Assembly (NCBI GenBank): GCA_035623985.1
Contig: DASPSJ010000060.1
Coordinates: forward strand, 62,001-126,000
DNA length: 64,000 bases
Direction of reading: 5' to 3'
Source of the DNA: DAHUYF01 sp035623985
Lineage (GTDB): Bacteria > Pseudomonadota > Alphaproteobacteria > ATCC43930 > CGMCC-115725
In this document: piece after piece, positions 42,611 to 53,000 of the stretch
How the letters are laid out: the number at the start of each line of letters is the position of its first letter
Position numbering within the stretch: position 1 is the stretch's first letter
Translations under genes and position numbers: made by a program
The notes under the pieces: model-generated
The model's database searches: none
Told to the model about the DNA's origin: nothing
Seen by the model: the letters and a program-made list of their open reading frames with translations, nothing else

Positions 42611-44788
42611 ATGGCGCGAAACGACGGCGGGCCGCATGTGTGGAGCTTTTTCCGCGCCGGCGGCTTCGATCACGTGCGGCTCGGCAGCGGCGAGGACGTC
42701 GCCGCGCTCGCCGAGCTCGACCAGAAGCTCTGGGTGGCGCTCGCCTGCCCGACGCGCGGAATCGAGTTCGACGAGCGCACGCTCGATCTCATCGACAGCG
42801 ACCGGGACGGACGCATCCGGGCGCCCGAGATCCTGGCGGCGGCGCGCTGGGCCACGGGGCTTCTCAGGGATCTCGACGGGCTTGCCAAAGGCCGCGACAC
42901 GCTGGCGCTCGCCGCGATCAACGACGCCGTCGAGGAAGGGCGCGAGCTGCGCGCCTCGGCGGCGGCGATCCTGCGGATGCTGGGCAAGGGAGACGCGAGC
43001 GAGATCTCGCTGCAGGACGCCGCCGACAGCGAGCGGATTTTCAACGCCACCGCCTTCAACGGCGACGGCATCATCCCGCCCGACGCGGCCGAGGACGCCG
43101 AAATGCGCGCGGCGATCGAGGAGGTCATCGGCTGCGTCGGCGCCGAAACCGACCGCAGCGGCAAGCCCGGCCTGTCGGCGGCCAAGGCGGCGCGGTTCTT
43201 CGACGAGGCGGCCCAGTACGCGGCCTGGCACCGCGAGGCCGAAACGGCGACGGACTCGGTCCTGCCGCTCGGCGCCGCGACCGAATCCGGCGCGGCGCTG
43301 CTGCGCGAGCTTGGACCCAAGCTCGACGATTATTTCACGCGCAACCGCCTGGCCGCGTTCGATCCGACCGCCGGCGAGGTGCTCAATCCGCCGCGCGCGC
43401 TCTATGAAGCGCTGGCCGCGCAAAACCTCTCGCCCGACCGGCCGGAAATGCGCGCGCTTCCCCTGGCGCATATCGGAGCGGACGCCGCCCTGCCGCTGGA
43501 CCAAGCGCTCAATCCCGCCTTCGCCGAGCCGATCGCCCGCCTGCGGCGCGAGATCGTCGGCCCCCTGATCGGCGACCGGACGCGGCTGAGCGAGCAAGAC
43601 TGGACCGCGATCAAAGAGCGCTTTGAGCGCTACGACGCCTGGTGGGCGCGGCGTCCCGGGACCGCGGCCGCGGCGCTCGGCATCGAGCGGACGCGGAGGC
43701 TGCTGGAGCTGAAGCCGCGGATAGACGAGCTGCTGGCGCGCGACGGGTCGCTGGAGCGCGAAACGAACGCCATCGCCCGGGTCGAGAAGCTGCTGCGCCT
43801 GCAGCGGGACTTGCTGGCGTTGCTCAACAACACGGTCTCCTTCCGCGACTTCTACACGCGCGCGGAAAAGGCCGCGTTCCAGGCCGGCACGCTCTACATC
43901 GACGGGCGGAGCTGCGAGCTCTGCGTCGCGGTGGCGGACGAGGCGAAGCACGCCGCCTTGGCGACGCTGAGCCGGATCTATCTCGTCTATTGCTCGTGCA
44001 CGCGCCTTGGCAGCACGGAGAGGATGACGATCGCCGCCGCCGTCACCGCCGGCGACGCCGACAACCTGCTGATCGGACGCAACGGCGTGTTCTACGATCG
44101 CAAGGGCCGCGACTGGGACGCCACGATCGTCAAGATCGTCGAGCACCCGATCAGCCTGCGGCAGGCCTTCTGGCTCCCCTACCGGCAGGCGGCGCGCGTC
44201 ATCGGCGAGCAGGTGCAGAAATTCGCCGCCGCGCGGGCGGCGGCCAGCCGCGCGCAGATGGTGACGACGAGCGTCGCGCCGCCGGCCGCCGCCGCGCCCG
44301 CGACGGCAGCGGCGCCGGCCGAGGCCGCCGCGGCGCCGGCCAGGGACCAGACCTACGACGCCGCGCGGTTCGCCGGCATCTTCGCCGCGATCGGCCTCGC
44401 TCTGGGCGCGATCGGGACGGCCGTCGCCTCGGTGGTCACCGGCTTCCTCAATCTCTCCTGGTGGCAGATGCCGCTGGCCGTGCTGGGGCTGATCCTGGCG
44501 ATCTCGGGACCCTCGGTGCTGATCGCCGCGCTGAAGCTGCGAAGCCGCAATCTCGGGCCGATCCTCGACGCCTGCGGCTGGGCGGTCAACACGCGGCTGC
44601 GCATCAACATCCCGTTCGGCACCGCGCTCACCGCGCTGGCGCGCCTGCCCGAGCGCGCCAACCGGTCGCTGCTCGCCGATCCCTATGCCGACAAGCGCCG
44701 GCCCTGGGCGCTTTACGCGGCGCTCGCCATCGCGCTGGCCCTGCTCGTCGCCGCGTGGCGGTTGGGGCTGTTCGGCCGGTGGCTCTGA
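42611..44788 (+). CDS. Large membrane protein with EF-hand-like loop, unknown function
   Basis: A 725-residue protein in the same direction 69 bases after the lipoprotein gene. A perfect 12-residue EF-hand-type loop lies at 62-73 (DSDRDGRIRAPE: D-x-D-x-D-G-x-I-x-x-x-E); a weaker one is near 150 (FNGDGIIPPD) and another near 180 (DRSGKPGLS). The middle is helical, with a Cys cluster SCELCVAV...YCSC (about 435-465). After an Ala/Pro linker (about 555-580) come three hydrophobic segments at about 590-615, 620-645 and 695-720. It starts at ATG 42611 with GGAAGGGGGG somewhat upstream. I know no function for it; calcium sensing is an inference. Confidence 0.75.
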   Translation: MARNDGGPHVWSFFRAGGFDHVRLGSGEDVAALAELDQKLWVALACPTRGIEFDERTLDLIDSDRDGRIRAPEILAAARWATGLLRDLDGLAKGRDTLALAAINDAVEEGRELRASAAAILRMLGKGDASEISLQDAADSERIFNATAFNGDGIIPPDAAEDAEMRAAIEEVIGCVGAETDRSGKPGLSAAKAARFFDEAAQYAAWHREAETATDSVLPLGAATESGAALLRELGPKLDDYFTRNRLAAFDPTAGEVLNPPRALYEALAAQNLSPDRPEMRALPLAHIGADAALPLDQALNPAFAEPIARLRREIVGPLIGDRTRLSEQDWTAIKERFERYDAWWARRPGTAAAALGIERTRRLLELKPRIDELLARDGSLERETNAIARVEKLLRLQRDLLALLNNTVSFRDFYTRAEKAAFQAGTLYIDGRSCELCVAVADEAKHAALATLSRIYLVYCSCTRLGSTERMTIAAAVTAGDADNLLIGRNGVFYDRKGRDWDATIVKIVEHPISLRQAFWLPYRQAARVIGEQVQKFAAARAAASRAQMVTTSVAPPAAAAPATAAAPAEAAAAPARDQTYDAARFAGIFAAIGLALGAIGTAVASVVTGFLNLSWWQMPLAVLGLILAISGPSVLIAALKLRSRNLGPILDACGWAVNTRLRINIPFGTALTALARLPERANRSLLADPYADKRRPWALYAALAIALALLVAAWRLGLFGRWL

Positions 44789-44808
44789 GGCTCCTTCCGA
44801 CGCGGGGG

Positions 44809-44832
44809 CTATCGCCTATGAAATTCACCACG
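44809..44832. repeat. Half of a palindromic element, cut by a REP
   Basis: CTATCGCCTATG followed by AAATTCACCACG matches the outer half of the 17.6-kb palindromic element (its right arm reads, in reverse complement, GCAATCGCATATGAAATTCACCACGG-like). The match ends exactly where REP sequence begins at 44833. The other half is not found downstream. Confidence 0.6.
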
Positions 44833-44965
44833 TCGAATTTCGGGGACACAATACATAACTCCGACCTTAATTAAGTATTATGTCCCTTTAATTCCCCTTC
44901 AATTCAATTCGACCTGAATTAAGTATTATGTCCCTTTAATTCCTATGTCCCTTTAATTCCTGCGA
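44833..44965. repeat. REP cluster without a transposase
   Basis: A left-oriented core GGGGACACAATACATAACT (44842 on) is followed by two right-oriented cores AATTAAGTATTATGTCCC (44870 and 44918 on) and a short TATGTCCCTTTAATTCC (44943 on). The order and orientation copy those around the transposase at 12.7-13.7 kb, with the gene missing. It looks like a non-autonomous satellite moved by a RAYT. Confidence 0.82.
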
Positions 44966-45039
44966 GACCGTCCCGATAGAATTCGTGTTGAGGCGGGAGA
45001 ATGACGTAGAAGGATAAGACAGTCGCGCACTCCCTGACG

Positions 45040-47202
45040 CTAGGCCGTGGTGAAGCCGTGGTCGCTCAGCGGCAGGGAGCGGATGCGCTTGCCGGTGGCG
45101 GCGAAGAGCGCGTTGCAGACCGCCGGCGCCACCGGCGGCAATCCCACCTCGCCGACGCCGCCCCAGAAGCCGCCGCTCGGCACCTGCACCACCTCGATCT
45201 TGGGCATCGCCTTCAAGCGCAGCATCGGATAATTGTCGAAATTCGACTGCTCGACGCGGCCGTTCCGGATCGTGATCTTGCCGTAAAGCGCCGCGGTCAG
45301 GCCGTAGACGATGGCGCCTTCGACCTGCGTCACCACCGTGTCGGGGTTGACGACATAGCCGCTGTCGAGCGCGCAGACGATGCGATGGAGCCTGATCTCG
45401 CCCGTGTCGCCGACCGAAAGCTCGGCGACGCCGCAGACCAGCGAGCCGTAGCTGTCGTGATAGGCGATGCCGCGGAAGACGCCGCGCGGCAGCGGCGTGC
45501 CCCAGCCGGCCTGCTTCGCCGCGGCGTCGAGCACGGCGAGCTGCTTGGGATGGTTCTTCAGCAGCGCGCGGCGCAGCTCATAGGGATCCTGGCCGCCGGC
45601 ATGGGCCACCTCGTCGAGGAAGCTCTCCTTGTAGAAGGCGTTCTGCGAATTGTTGACCGAGCGCCAGAAGCCCACCGGCACCGGCGTGTTGCGCATGGCG
45701 TAGTCGACGAAGAGATTGGGGAACTCGTAGGGGATCTCGGCAAGGCCCTCGACGAAGTTCTTGTCGAGCCCGTTCTTGATCGCCTCGGGCCGCAGCAAGG
45801 CGAGGATCGACTGGCCGGCGACGCGCGTCGTCCAGGCGACCGGCATGCCCTGGGCGTCGAGCCCGGCGGCGAATTTCGCCATGCTCACCGGCCGGTAGAA
45901 ATCGTGGCGCATGTCCTCCTCGCGCGACCACAGCAGCTTCACCGGCTTGCCCGCCGCCTTGGCGATCGTCACCGCCTGGCGCACGAAATCCTGCACCGCC
46001 CCGCGCCGGCCGAAGCCGCCGCCGAGCATGGTGATGTGCACCTCCACCTGCTTGGGGTCGACGCCCGCCGCCTTGGCCGCCACGGCGAGCGTGGCCTCGG
46101 CGTTCTGCGACGGCGCCCAGACCTCGACCTTGCCGTCCGCGACCTGGGCGGTGCAGTTCATCGGCTCCATGGTTGCATGCGCCAGGAACGGCGCGCGGTA
46201 TTCCGCCTCCACCACTTTGGCGGCGCCGGCGAGCGCGGCCTTGGCATCGCCCGCCTTGTCCGCCACCAGGGCATCGCCCGCGACGAGCCCCTCGCGCAGC
46301 ATCGCCCAGATGGCCTCGTCGTCGAGCCTGGCGTTGGCGCCCTCGTCCCAGACGATGGGCAGCGCCGCCAGCGCCTGGCGCGCCTGCCAATAGCTGTCGG
46401 CGACCACCGCCACCCAATCGCCCATCGGCACCACCTGGCGGAAGCCGGGCATAGCGGCGATCTTGGCCTCGTCATAGGAGGCGAGCTTGCCGCCGAAGAC
46501 CGGGCATTGCGCCAGCGTCGCGTAGAGCATGCCGGGAATGCGCACGTCGATGCCGTAGACCGGCCGGCCCATCACCTTGTCGGCGATGTCGAAGCGCGCT
46601 TGCGCCTTGCCCACCAGCTTCCAGTCCTTGGGATCCTTGAGCGTCACCTCGGCGGGCGGGGCGAGCTTGGACGCGGCCTCGGCGATCTCGCCATAGGTCA
46701 TGGTGCGGCCGGTCGGAACGTGGGTGATGACGCTGTTCTCCGCCTTGAGCTCGGAGCGCGGCACGCCCCATTTCTGCGCCGCGGCGGCGAGCAGCATCTC
46801 GCGCGCGCTGGCGCCGGCCTTGCGCAGCATCTCCTGGGACTCGCGGATGGCGCGGCTGCCGCCGGTCGACATCGAGCCGAAGGAATTGTCGAGATTCTCG
46901 CTGGCCGAGGCGTATTCGCCCTTGACCTTGCTCCAGTCGCATTCGAGCTCCTCGCAGACCAGCATGGGGAGGGCGGTGAAGCTGCCCTGGCCCATCTCGG
47001 AGCGGGCGATGCGGATGATGATGGTGTTGTCGGGCTGAATGATGATCCAGTTGTTGACCTTGGCGCCGGCAACGGCGCCTTCGCCTTCGGCGGCGCCGGC
47101 AAGGCCGGGCAGCGCCAGGCCGAGCATGAGCCCGCCGCCGGCGGCGGCCGAGCTTACCAGGAAGGAGCGGCGGTTGAGGGCGAGGCCGGGGATGTGGGTC
47201 AT
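45040..47202 (-). CDS. iorB: Molybdopterin-binding subunit of an aldehyde/isoquinoline-type oxidoreductase
   Basis: The large subunit (720 residues) of a xanthine oxidase-family enzyme, exported by Tat: NRRSFLVSSAAAGGGLMLGL carries the twin arginine. Cofactor-region motifs are visible: RSEMGQGSFTALPMLVCEEL, LGGGFGRRGAVQDFVRQA, YGSLVCGVAEL and GGFWGGVGEVGLPPVAPAV, where the last Glu is the catalytic base. Of the type represented by IorB, it hydroxylates N-heterocycles or oxidises aldehydes. ATG 47202 follows GGAGG; the upstream frame overlaps the iron-sulfur subunit. The gene lies 10 bases downstream of that subunit. Confidence 0.92.
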   Translation of the reverse strand: MTHIPGLALNRRSFLVSSAAAGGGLMLGLALPGLAGAAEGEGAVAGAKVNNWIIIQPDNTIIIRIARSEMGQGSFTALPMLVCEELECDWSKVKGEYASASENLDNSFGSMSTGGSRAIRESQEMLRKAGASAREMLLAAAAQKWGVPRSELKAENSVITHVPTGRTMTYGEIAEAASKLAPPAEVTLKDPKDWKLVGKAQARFDIADKVMGRPVYGIDVRIPGMLYATLAQCPVFGGKLASYDEAKIAAMPGFRQVVPMGDWVAVVADSYWQARQALAALPIVWDEGANARLDDEAIWAMLREGLVAGDALVADKAGDAKAALAGAAKVVEAEYRAPFLAHATMEPMNCTAQVADGKVEVWAPSQNAEATLAVAAKAAGVDPKQVEVHITMLGGGFGRRGAVQDFVRQAVTIAKAAGKPVKLLWSREEDMRHDFYRPVSMAKFAAGLDAQGMPVAWTTRVAGQSILALLRPEAIKNGLDKNFVEGLAEIPYEFPNLFVDYAMRNTPVPVGFWRSVNNSQNAFYKESFLDEVAHAGGQDPYELRRALLKNHPKQLAVLDAAAKQAGWGTPLPRGVFRGIAYHDSYGSLVCGVAELSVGDTGEIRLHRIVCALDSGYVVNPDTVVTQVEGAIVYGLTAALYGKITIRNGRVEQSNFDNYPMLRLKAMPKIEVVQVPSGGFWGGVGEVGLPPVAPAVCNALFAATGKRIRSLPLSDHGFTTA

Positions 47203-47212
47203 GGCCGCCTCC

Positions 47213-47662
47213 TCACGCCTTGCTCGCCGCGAGGTGGATCGCCTCGCGGATGCGGGTATAGGTGCCGCAGCGGCAGATGTTGCCGATCGCCTGATCGATC
47301 TCGGCATCGCTCGGCTTCGGCTTGTCGCGCAACAGCGCGGCGGCGGCCATCATCATGCCGATCTGGCAATAGCCGCATTGCGGCACCTCGACCTCGAGCC
47401 AGGCCCGCTGCACGGGATGGCTGCCGTCGGGCGACAGGCCTTCGATGGTGACGATCTTCTTGCCTTCGACGGCACCGGCGGAAAGCATGCAAGAGCGCGC
47501 CGCATCGCCTTCGAGATGGACGGTGCAGGCGCCGCATTGGCCGATGCCGCAGCCGTATTTCGTGCCGGTGAGGCCGAGCGTGTCGCGCAGCACCCAGAGC
47601 AGCGGCGTCTCTGGGTCGACGTCGACCTGCTGATCGCGGCCATTGACGCTGAGACGCACCAT
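47213..47662 (-). CDS. iorA: 2Fe-2S subunit of the molybdenum hydroxylase
   Basis: A 149-residue electron-transfer subunit with the two clusters of the family: CGIGQCGAC with the following Cys (plant-ferredoxin type), and CGYCQIG with CRCGTYTR (helical type). The start is ATG 47662 after GAGGAGG; an ORF extension of seven residues has no function. It is first in the two-gene operon. A cytochrome c subunit, often present as the electron outlet, is not encoded next to it, nor are the XdhC-type maturation factors. Confidence 0.92.
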   Translation of the reverse strand: MVRLSVNGRDQQVDVDPETPLLWVLRDTLGLTGTKYGCGIGQCGACTVHLEGDAARSCMLSAGAVEGKKIVTIEGLSPDGSHPVQRAWLEVEVPQCGYCQIGMMMAAAALLRDKPKPSDAEIDQAIGNICRCGTYTRIREAIHLAASKA

Positions 47663-47810
47663 GATGCCTCCTCCCGGGATCATCCGCGCGCGTCACGTTA
47701 CGAGTCAGCGCAATCTATATCGGATCGCCGCAGGTTTGAAGCGCCTTCGCTGCTGCAATGCAGCACCGGCAAGGCAGCCGAGCGCCGGACGCAAGAGGAC
47801 GCGGCCGGGG

Positions 47811-48485
47811 TCAGGACTTCTCCGTCATGACGTAGCCGACGCCGCGGATGGTATGGATTTGCACCGTCGCCTTGGCCTCGGCGAGGTGCTTGCGCAGACG
47901 GTGCACATAGACCTCGACGGCGTTCGACCCGATCTCGCCCTCGGCGCCGAAGAGATGGTCCTCGACATGCCGCTGGGACACCACCGCGCCGGCGCGCCGC
48001 ATCAACAATTCCAGGACGCCGATCTCGCGGGAGGAGAAGTACCAGGGGCGCGTGCCGACAAAGACCTGGCGCGCCTCGGTGTCGAGCGAGAGGTTGCCGA
48101 ACTGAAGCGAATAGCCGAGAAAATTGCCGGGCCGGCGCAGCAAAGCCTGGATCCGGGCGACCAGCTCCTCGAAGGCGAAGGGCTTGGCCAGGTAATCGTC
48201 GGCACCGCTGTTCAGCCCCTCGACGCGCTGCTGCGCGCCGCCGCGCGCGGTGAGGATCAGCACCGGGGTGGGGTCGTTGCGCTGGCGCAGCTTGTGGAGG
48301 ACGGAAAGCCCGTCCGCGTCCGGCAAGCCGAGATCGAGGATGACGGCGGCATACCGCGTCGTCGCGAGCGCGGCCGAGGCGGCGCCGGCGGTCCCGGTGA
48401 CGTCGACGTCAAAGTCCATGGCGGCGAGCCCGGTCTTGAGCAGCCGGGACATCTCCTCGTTATCTTCAACGACCAGCAATCGCAT
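47811..48485 (-). CDS. OmpR-family response regulator of the efflux operon
   Basis: A 224-residue receiver plus winged-helix protein. Glu7-Asp8, Asp51 (VILDLGLPDADGL), Thr79 and Lys101 are in place. The DNA-binding domain has FSSREIGVLELLMRRAG and VEVYVHRLRKHL. It starts at ATG 48485, 20 bases downstream of the outer-membrane factor gene on the same strand, so it is probably part of the RND operon. No histidine kinase is next to it. The GTAAG repeats upstream of the operon are its likely target. Confidence 0.9.
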   Translation of the reverse strand: MRLLVVEDNEEMSRLLKTGLAAMDFDVDVTGTAGAASAALATTRYAAVILDLGLPDADGLSVLHKLRQRNDPTPVLILTARGGAQQRVEGLNSGADDYLAKPFAFEELVARIQALLRRPGNFLGYSLQFGNLSLDTEARQVFVGTRPWYFSSREIGVLELLMRRAGAVVSQRHVEDHLFGAEGEIGSNAVEVYVHRLRKHLAEAKATVQIHTIRGVGYVMTEKS

Positions 48486-48504
48486 GCACGGCAATCCGCG
48501 CCGA

Positions 48505-50082
48505 CTAGAAACCGAAAGGCCTGGCGACGGCGTCGAGGAGCCAGCCGCGGTCGCCGGCGGGGTTTTCCTCGCGCATGCCGGCGGTGGCGGCGCCTTCGCT
48601 CTCGGGCGCGGGCGGCGGGTTCCACCAGCCGCCGCCCAGCGCCTGGAACAGCGCCGCGGTGTCGGCCAGCCGCGCCGCCTGCGCCTGCACCAAGCCGATC
48701 ACCGCCTGCTGGTAAGCCGTCTGCGCGTTGAGCAGCGCCAGGTAGTTGACCGCCCCCAGGCGAAGCTGCGCCCGCACCAGCTCCAGGCTGCGCGCCGCCG
48801 TGGTCTCGGCATGCGCCGCCGCCTTCAGCGCCTCGGCGTCGTATTGCAGCGCCCGCAGCGAGTCCGCCACGTTCTGCATCGCCGTAATCACCGTCGCGCG
48901 GTACTCCGCCACCGACTGCTCAAACGCCGCCCGCGCCGCCCGCTCCTTGTGCAGCAACGTCCCGCCGTCGAAGATCGGCTGCGTCAGGCTCGCCGCAATG
49001 CTCCAGAAGCCGGTGCCGGTCGTGAACAGACGGTTGGCCTGCGCCGCCGTCGTGCCGACCCCGGCGCTCAGCGTCAGGTTCGGCAGGCGGTTGGCCACCG
49101 CCACCCCGATCGCGGCGCTCGCCTGATGCAGGTTCGCCTCCGCCTGCAGCACGTCCGGGCGCTGCTCCACCACCTGCGCCGGCAGGCTCAGCGGCAGCTC
49201 CTGCGGCAGCTCCAGCCCCGACAGCTCGAAGGTCTCCCCCGGCACCTCGCTGGGAAACCGCCCCGTCAGCGCCGCCAAGAGGTCGCGCTGCTGCGCCAAC
49301 TGCTTCTGCAACGGCGGCAGCGCCGTCTCCGCCGCCGCCAGCGCCGCCTCTTGCGCCGCCACGTCCACCTCCGCGATCTGGCCCTTCGAGAGCTGCACCC
49401 GGAACAGCTCCAGCAGCTCCCGCTCCAGCGCGATGATGTCTTCCGTCGCCTTGATCTGGCCGCGCAGGCCCGCCTCCTGCACCGCCGCCGCCGCCACGTT
49501 CGAGGTCAGCGTCAGATACGTCGCCGCCAGCGCGTAGCGCTGCGCCTCCGCCTGCGCCACCAGGCCCTCCACCGTCCGACGGTTCAGGCCGAACACGTCC
49601 GGCACGTAGGACACCGAGAGCTGCGGCGTGAACAGGTTGAAATAGGGCGAGCCCGAGGTCAGCGTCGGCGACAGCACCGCGGTGGGGTTCTTCTGCCGGC
49701 TCGCCGAGAAATTCCCCGACACGCTCGGGTAATAGGCCCCCTGCTGCGCCGCCACGTTCTCCTGCGCCACCTGCAACGCCGACTGTGCCGCCTGAAGATT
49801 CGGATTGACCTTCAGCGCCTCGGCGATCAGCGCGCTCAGCGCCTCGGAATGGAACAGACGCCACCACTGCCCCGGTATGTCCAGGCCCGCGACAAACCGC
49901 TGCGCCGCGCCGTCCGCCACGGACGCCGACGCCGTCTCGCCGGCCAGAGGCTCCGGCGTGTACCCGCTCACTCCAGGCGCCGACGGCTTCACAAAATCAG
50001 GACCCACGGCGCAGCCGCACAGAAGCGCCGGCACGCACAGAGCGAGGAGAGGCGACGCGCGCCTGCCAAACATCCGCGCCAT
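48505..50082 (-). CDS. RND efflux outer-membrane lipoprotein (NodT family)
   Basis: A 525-residue outer-membrane factor. The lipobox LLCGC anchors it, AVGPDFVKPSAPG is the family start, and two internally similar halves carry the TolC-like coiled-coil hairpins (for example NLQAAQSALQVAQENVAAQQ and the counterpart RAAFEQSVAEYRATVITAMQ). It forms the exit duct for the pump encoded upstream. The start at 50082 is 6 bases after the pump gene stop; a second ATG three codons on is possible. A striking run of low-diversity codons makes the antisense strand open, but it is not coding. Confidence 0.93.
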   Translation of the reverse strand: MARMFGRRASPLLALCVPALLCGCAVGPDFVKPSAPGVSGYTPEPLAGETASASVADGAAQRFVAGLDIPGQWWRLFHSEALSALIAEALKVNPNLQAAQSALQVAQENVAAQQGAYYPSVSGNFSASRQKNPTAVLSPTLTSGSPYFNLFTPQLSVSYVPDVFGLNRRTVEGLVAQAEAQRYALAATYLTLTSNVAAAAVQEAGLRGQIKATEDIIALERELLELFRVQLSKGQIAEVDVAAQEAALAAAETALPPLQKQLAQQRDLLAALTGRFPSEVPGETFELSGLELPQELPLSLPAQVVEQRPDVLQAEANLHQASAAIGVAVANRLPNLTLSAGVGTTAAQANRLFTTGTGFWSIAASLTQPIFDGGTLLHKERAARAAFEQSVAEYRATVITAMQNVADSLRALQYDAEALKAAAHAETTAARSLELVRAQLRLGAVNYLALLNAQTAYQQAVIGLVQAQAARLADTAALFQALGGGWWNPPPAPESEGAATAGMREENPAGDRGWLLDAVARPFGF

Positions 50083-50088
50083 CGCCGG

Positions 50089-53000
50089 CTATTCCGCCGG
50101 CTGCTCGGCCGGCGCCTCGACCGGGCTCGGCTCGCGGCGCGAGAACATCTCGATCAGCACGGGCAGAATGACGAGGATGAGCGCCGGCGCCAGCAGGATG
50201 CCGCCCACCACCACCAGCGCCAGCGGCTTCTGCACCTGCGCGCCGATGCCGGTGGAGACCGCCGCCGGCAGGAGGCCGACGCAGGCGGCAATGCAGGTCA
50301 TCATCACCGGCCGCATGCGGATCTGGCAGGCGCGCCTTATCGCCTCGGCGCGCTCGAGACCGTGATCCAGGAGCTGGTTGAAATAGGAGATCACGATGAT
50401 CCCCTCCATCACGGAGATGCCGAAGAGGCCGATGAAGCCGATCGCGGCCGAGACGCTGAAGGGCGTGCCGGTGAGGCAGAGCGCGAAGATGCCGCCGATC
50501 AGCGCCATCGGCATGACGCTGGCGGCGAGCAGCGTGTCGACGACCGAGGAGAAGTTGACGTAGAGCAGGATCGCGATCAGCAGCAGGCTGAGCGGCACCA
50601 CGACCTTGAGGCGCGCGATCGCGTCCTGAAGATCGCCAAACTCGCCCACCCATTCCAGGCGGCTGCCGGCGGGAAGGCGGACCTGGTCGGCGATCTTGCG
50701 CTGCGCCTCCAGCACCGCGCCGCCGAGGTCGCGGCCGCGCACGCTGAACTTGATCGGGATGAACCGCTCCTGATTCTCGCGATAGATGAAGGAGTAGCCG
50801 GGGACCAGATTGACCATGGCGACGTCGCTCAAGGGAATCGGGACGATGCCGTTGCCGTTGGGGTTGGGCGCGCCGATCGGAATGAGGCGCATGGCTTCGA
50901 GGCTTTGCCGGTATTGCGGCGCCAGGCGCACGATGATCGGGAAGTTGCGGTCGCTGCCGTATTCATAGAGGTTGCCGGCGGCCTGTCCGCCGATGGCGGC
51001 GGTGATGGTCGAATTGACGTCGCCCGGCGCGAGGCCGTAGCGGGCGGCGCGGTCGCGGTCGATGTCGATGTCGACGGTGGGCTGGCCGAAGGCGTCGAAG
51101 ACGGAGATGTCGGTCATGCCCGGCACCGTCTCCAGCACCGAGCGGATCTGATAGGCGGTCTTCTGCAGCGCCTCGAGGTCGTTGCCGTAGAGCTTGATCG
51201 AGTTCTGGCCTTTGACCCCGGAGGCCGCCTCCTCGACATTGTCCTCGATGTATTGCGAGAAATTGAAGTCGACGCCCGGAAAGGGCGCCGCCAGCGCCTC
51301 GTTGACCTGCCGGGTCAGCGCCTCCTTGTCGGTCCCCTTGGGCCAGGCGTCGGCGGGGGTCAAGGGGACGTTGAATTCGGCGTTGAAGAAGCCGGTGGTG
51401 TCGGTGCCGTCATCCGGGCGCCCGAGCTGCGAGATGACCGTCTGCGCCTCGGGGAAGCCCTTGATGATATGGCGCATGCGGTTGACGTAGCCTTCGGCCT
51501 CCTCGAGCGAGATGGTCGGCGGCAGGCTCGCGCGGATCCAGAGATTGCCCTCTTCCAGCTTGGGCAGGAACTCGAGGCCGAGCGAGCGCACCGCGACGCC
51601 GGTGGCCACGATCAGCAGCAGCGTGACGCCGAGGGTGAGCGCGGGGTTGTTGAGGGTGAATTCCAGCACCGGGACGTAGATCCGGCGCAGCAGGCGGACG
51701 ACGATCGTCTCGGTCTCGTCGATCTTGTCGGGCAGCAGCAAGCCGCTCAGCGCCGGCGAGACGGTGAAGGTGGCGATGAGGCCGCCGGCGATGGCATAGG
51801 CGTAGGTCTTGGCCATCGGCCCGAAGATGTGGCCTTCGACGCCGGAGAGCGTGAACAGCGGCACGAAGCCGGCGATGATGATCGCCGCCGAGAAGAAGAT
51901 CGCCTTGTTCACCTCGAGCGCGGAATTGGCGATGAGGGCGAACTTGCCGCGCAGCTCGGCCTGCGGCCTGATGCGGTGCAGGATCGGCGATCGGGCGAAG
52001 CGCTCCTTGGGTTTCTGCGCCAGGTGGCGGTAGATGTTCTCGACCATGATCACCGTGGCGTCGACGATCAGGCCGAAATCGATCGCGCCCACCGACAGGA
52101 GATTGGCGGATTCGCCGCGCAGCGTCATGATGATGATGGCGAAGAAGAGCGCGAAGGGAATGGTCGCGGCGACGATGATCGCGCTGCGCAAATTGCCGAG
52201 AAAGATCCATTGCACGCCGAAGATCAGCACGATGCCGAAGATCAGATTGTGCAGCACCGTGCGCGTCGTCACGCCGATCAGCTCCGAGCGGTCGTAGATC
52301 TTCACGAGGCGGACGCCGGGCGGCAGGATGTTGGAGTCGTTGATCTTGTCCATCTCGGCTTCGACGCGGCGGATGGTCGGCAGGCTCTGCTCGCCCCGCC
52401 GCATCAGCACGATGCCCTGGACGATGTCGTCGTCGTCGTCCTGCCCGACGATGCCGAGGCGCGGCTGGAAGCCGACCTTGACCGTGGCGACGTCCTTGAC
52501 CCGCACCGGCGAGCCGTTGTTGGGGCTCAGCATGGTGTTGGCGATGTCGTTCATGGTGTGGATGAGGCCGACGCCGCGCACCACCGCCGCCTGCGGCCCG
52601 AAATTCACCGTCTGGCCGCCGACATTGACGTTGCTGTTGTTGAGCGACTGCAGCACCTGCGGAATGGTCAGGCCGTAATCCACCAGCCTGTTCTGGTCGA
52701 TGGTGACCTCGTAGGTCTTGGTCTTGCCGGCCCAGCCGCTGACGTCGATCACCCCCGGCACCGCCTTGAAGCGGCGCTCCAGGATCCAATCCTGAATGGT
52801 CTTGAGATCCATGACCGAGTAGCCCCTGGGGCCGACGATGCGGTAGCGCAGGATCTCGCCGATCGGGCTTTCGGGCGAGATGCCGGGCGAGGCGCCGTTG
52901 GGCAGAGGCGCGAGCTGGGTGAGCTGATTGATGACCTTCTGCTCCGCCTCCTCGTAGGTGTAGTCGTAGGTGAACTGCACCCGCACGTCGCTGAGGCCGA

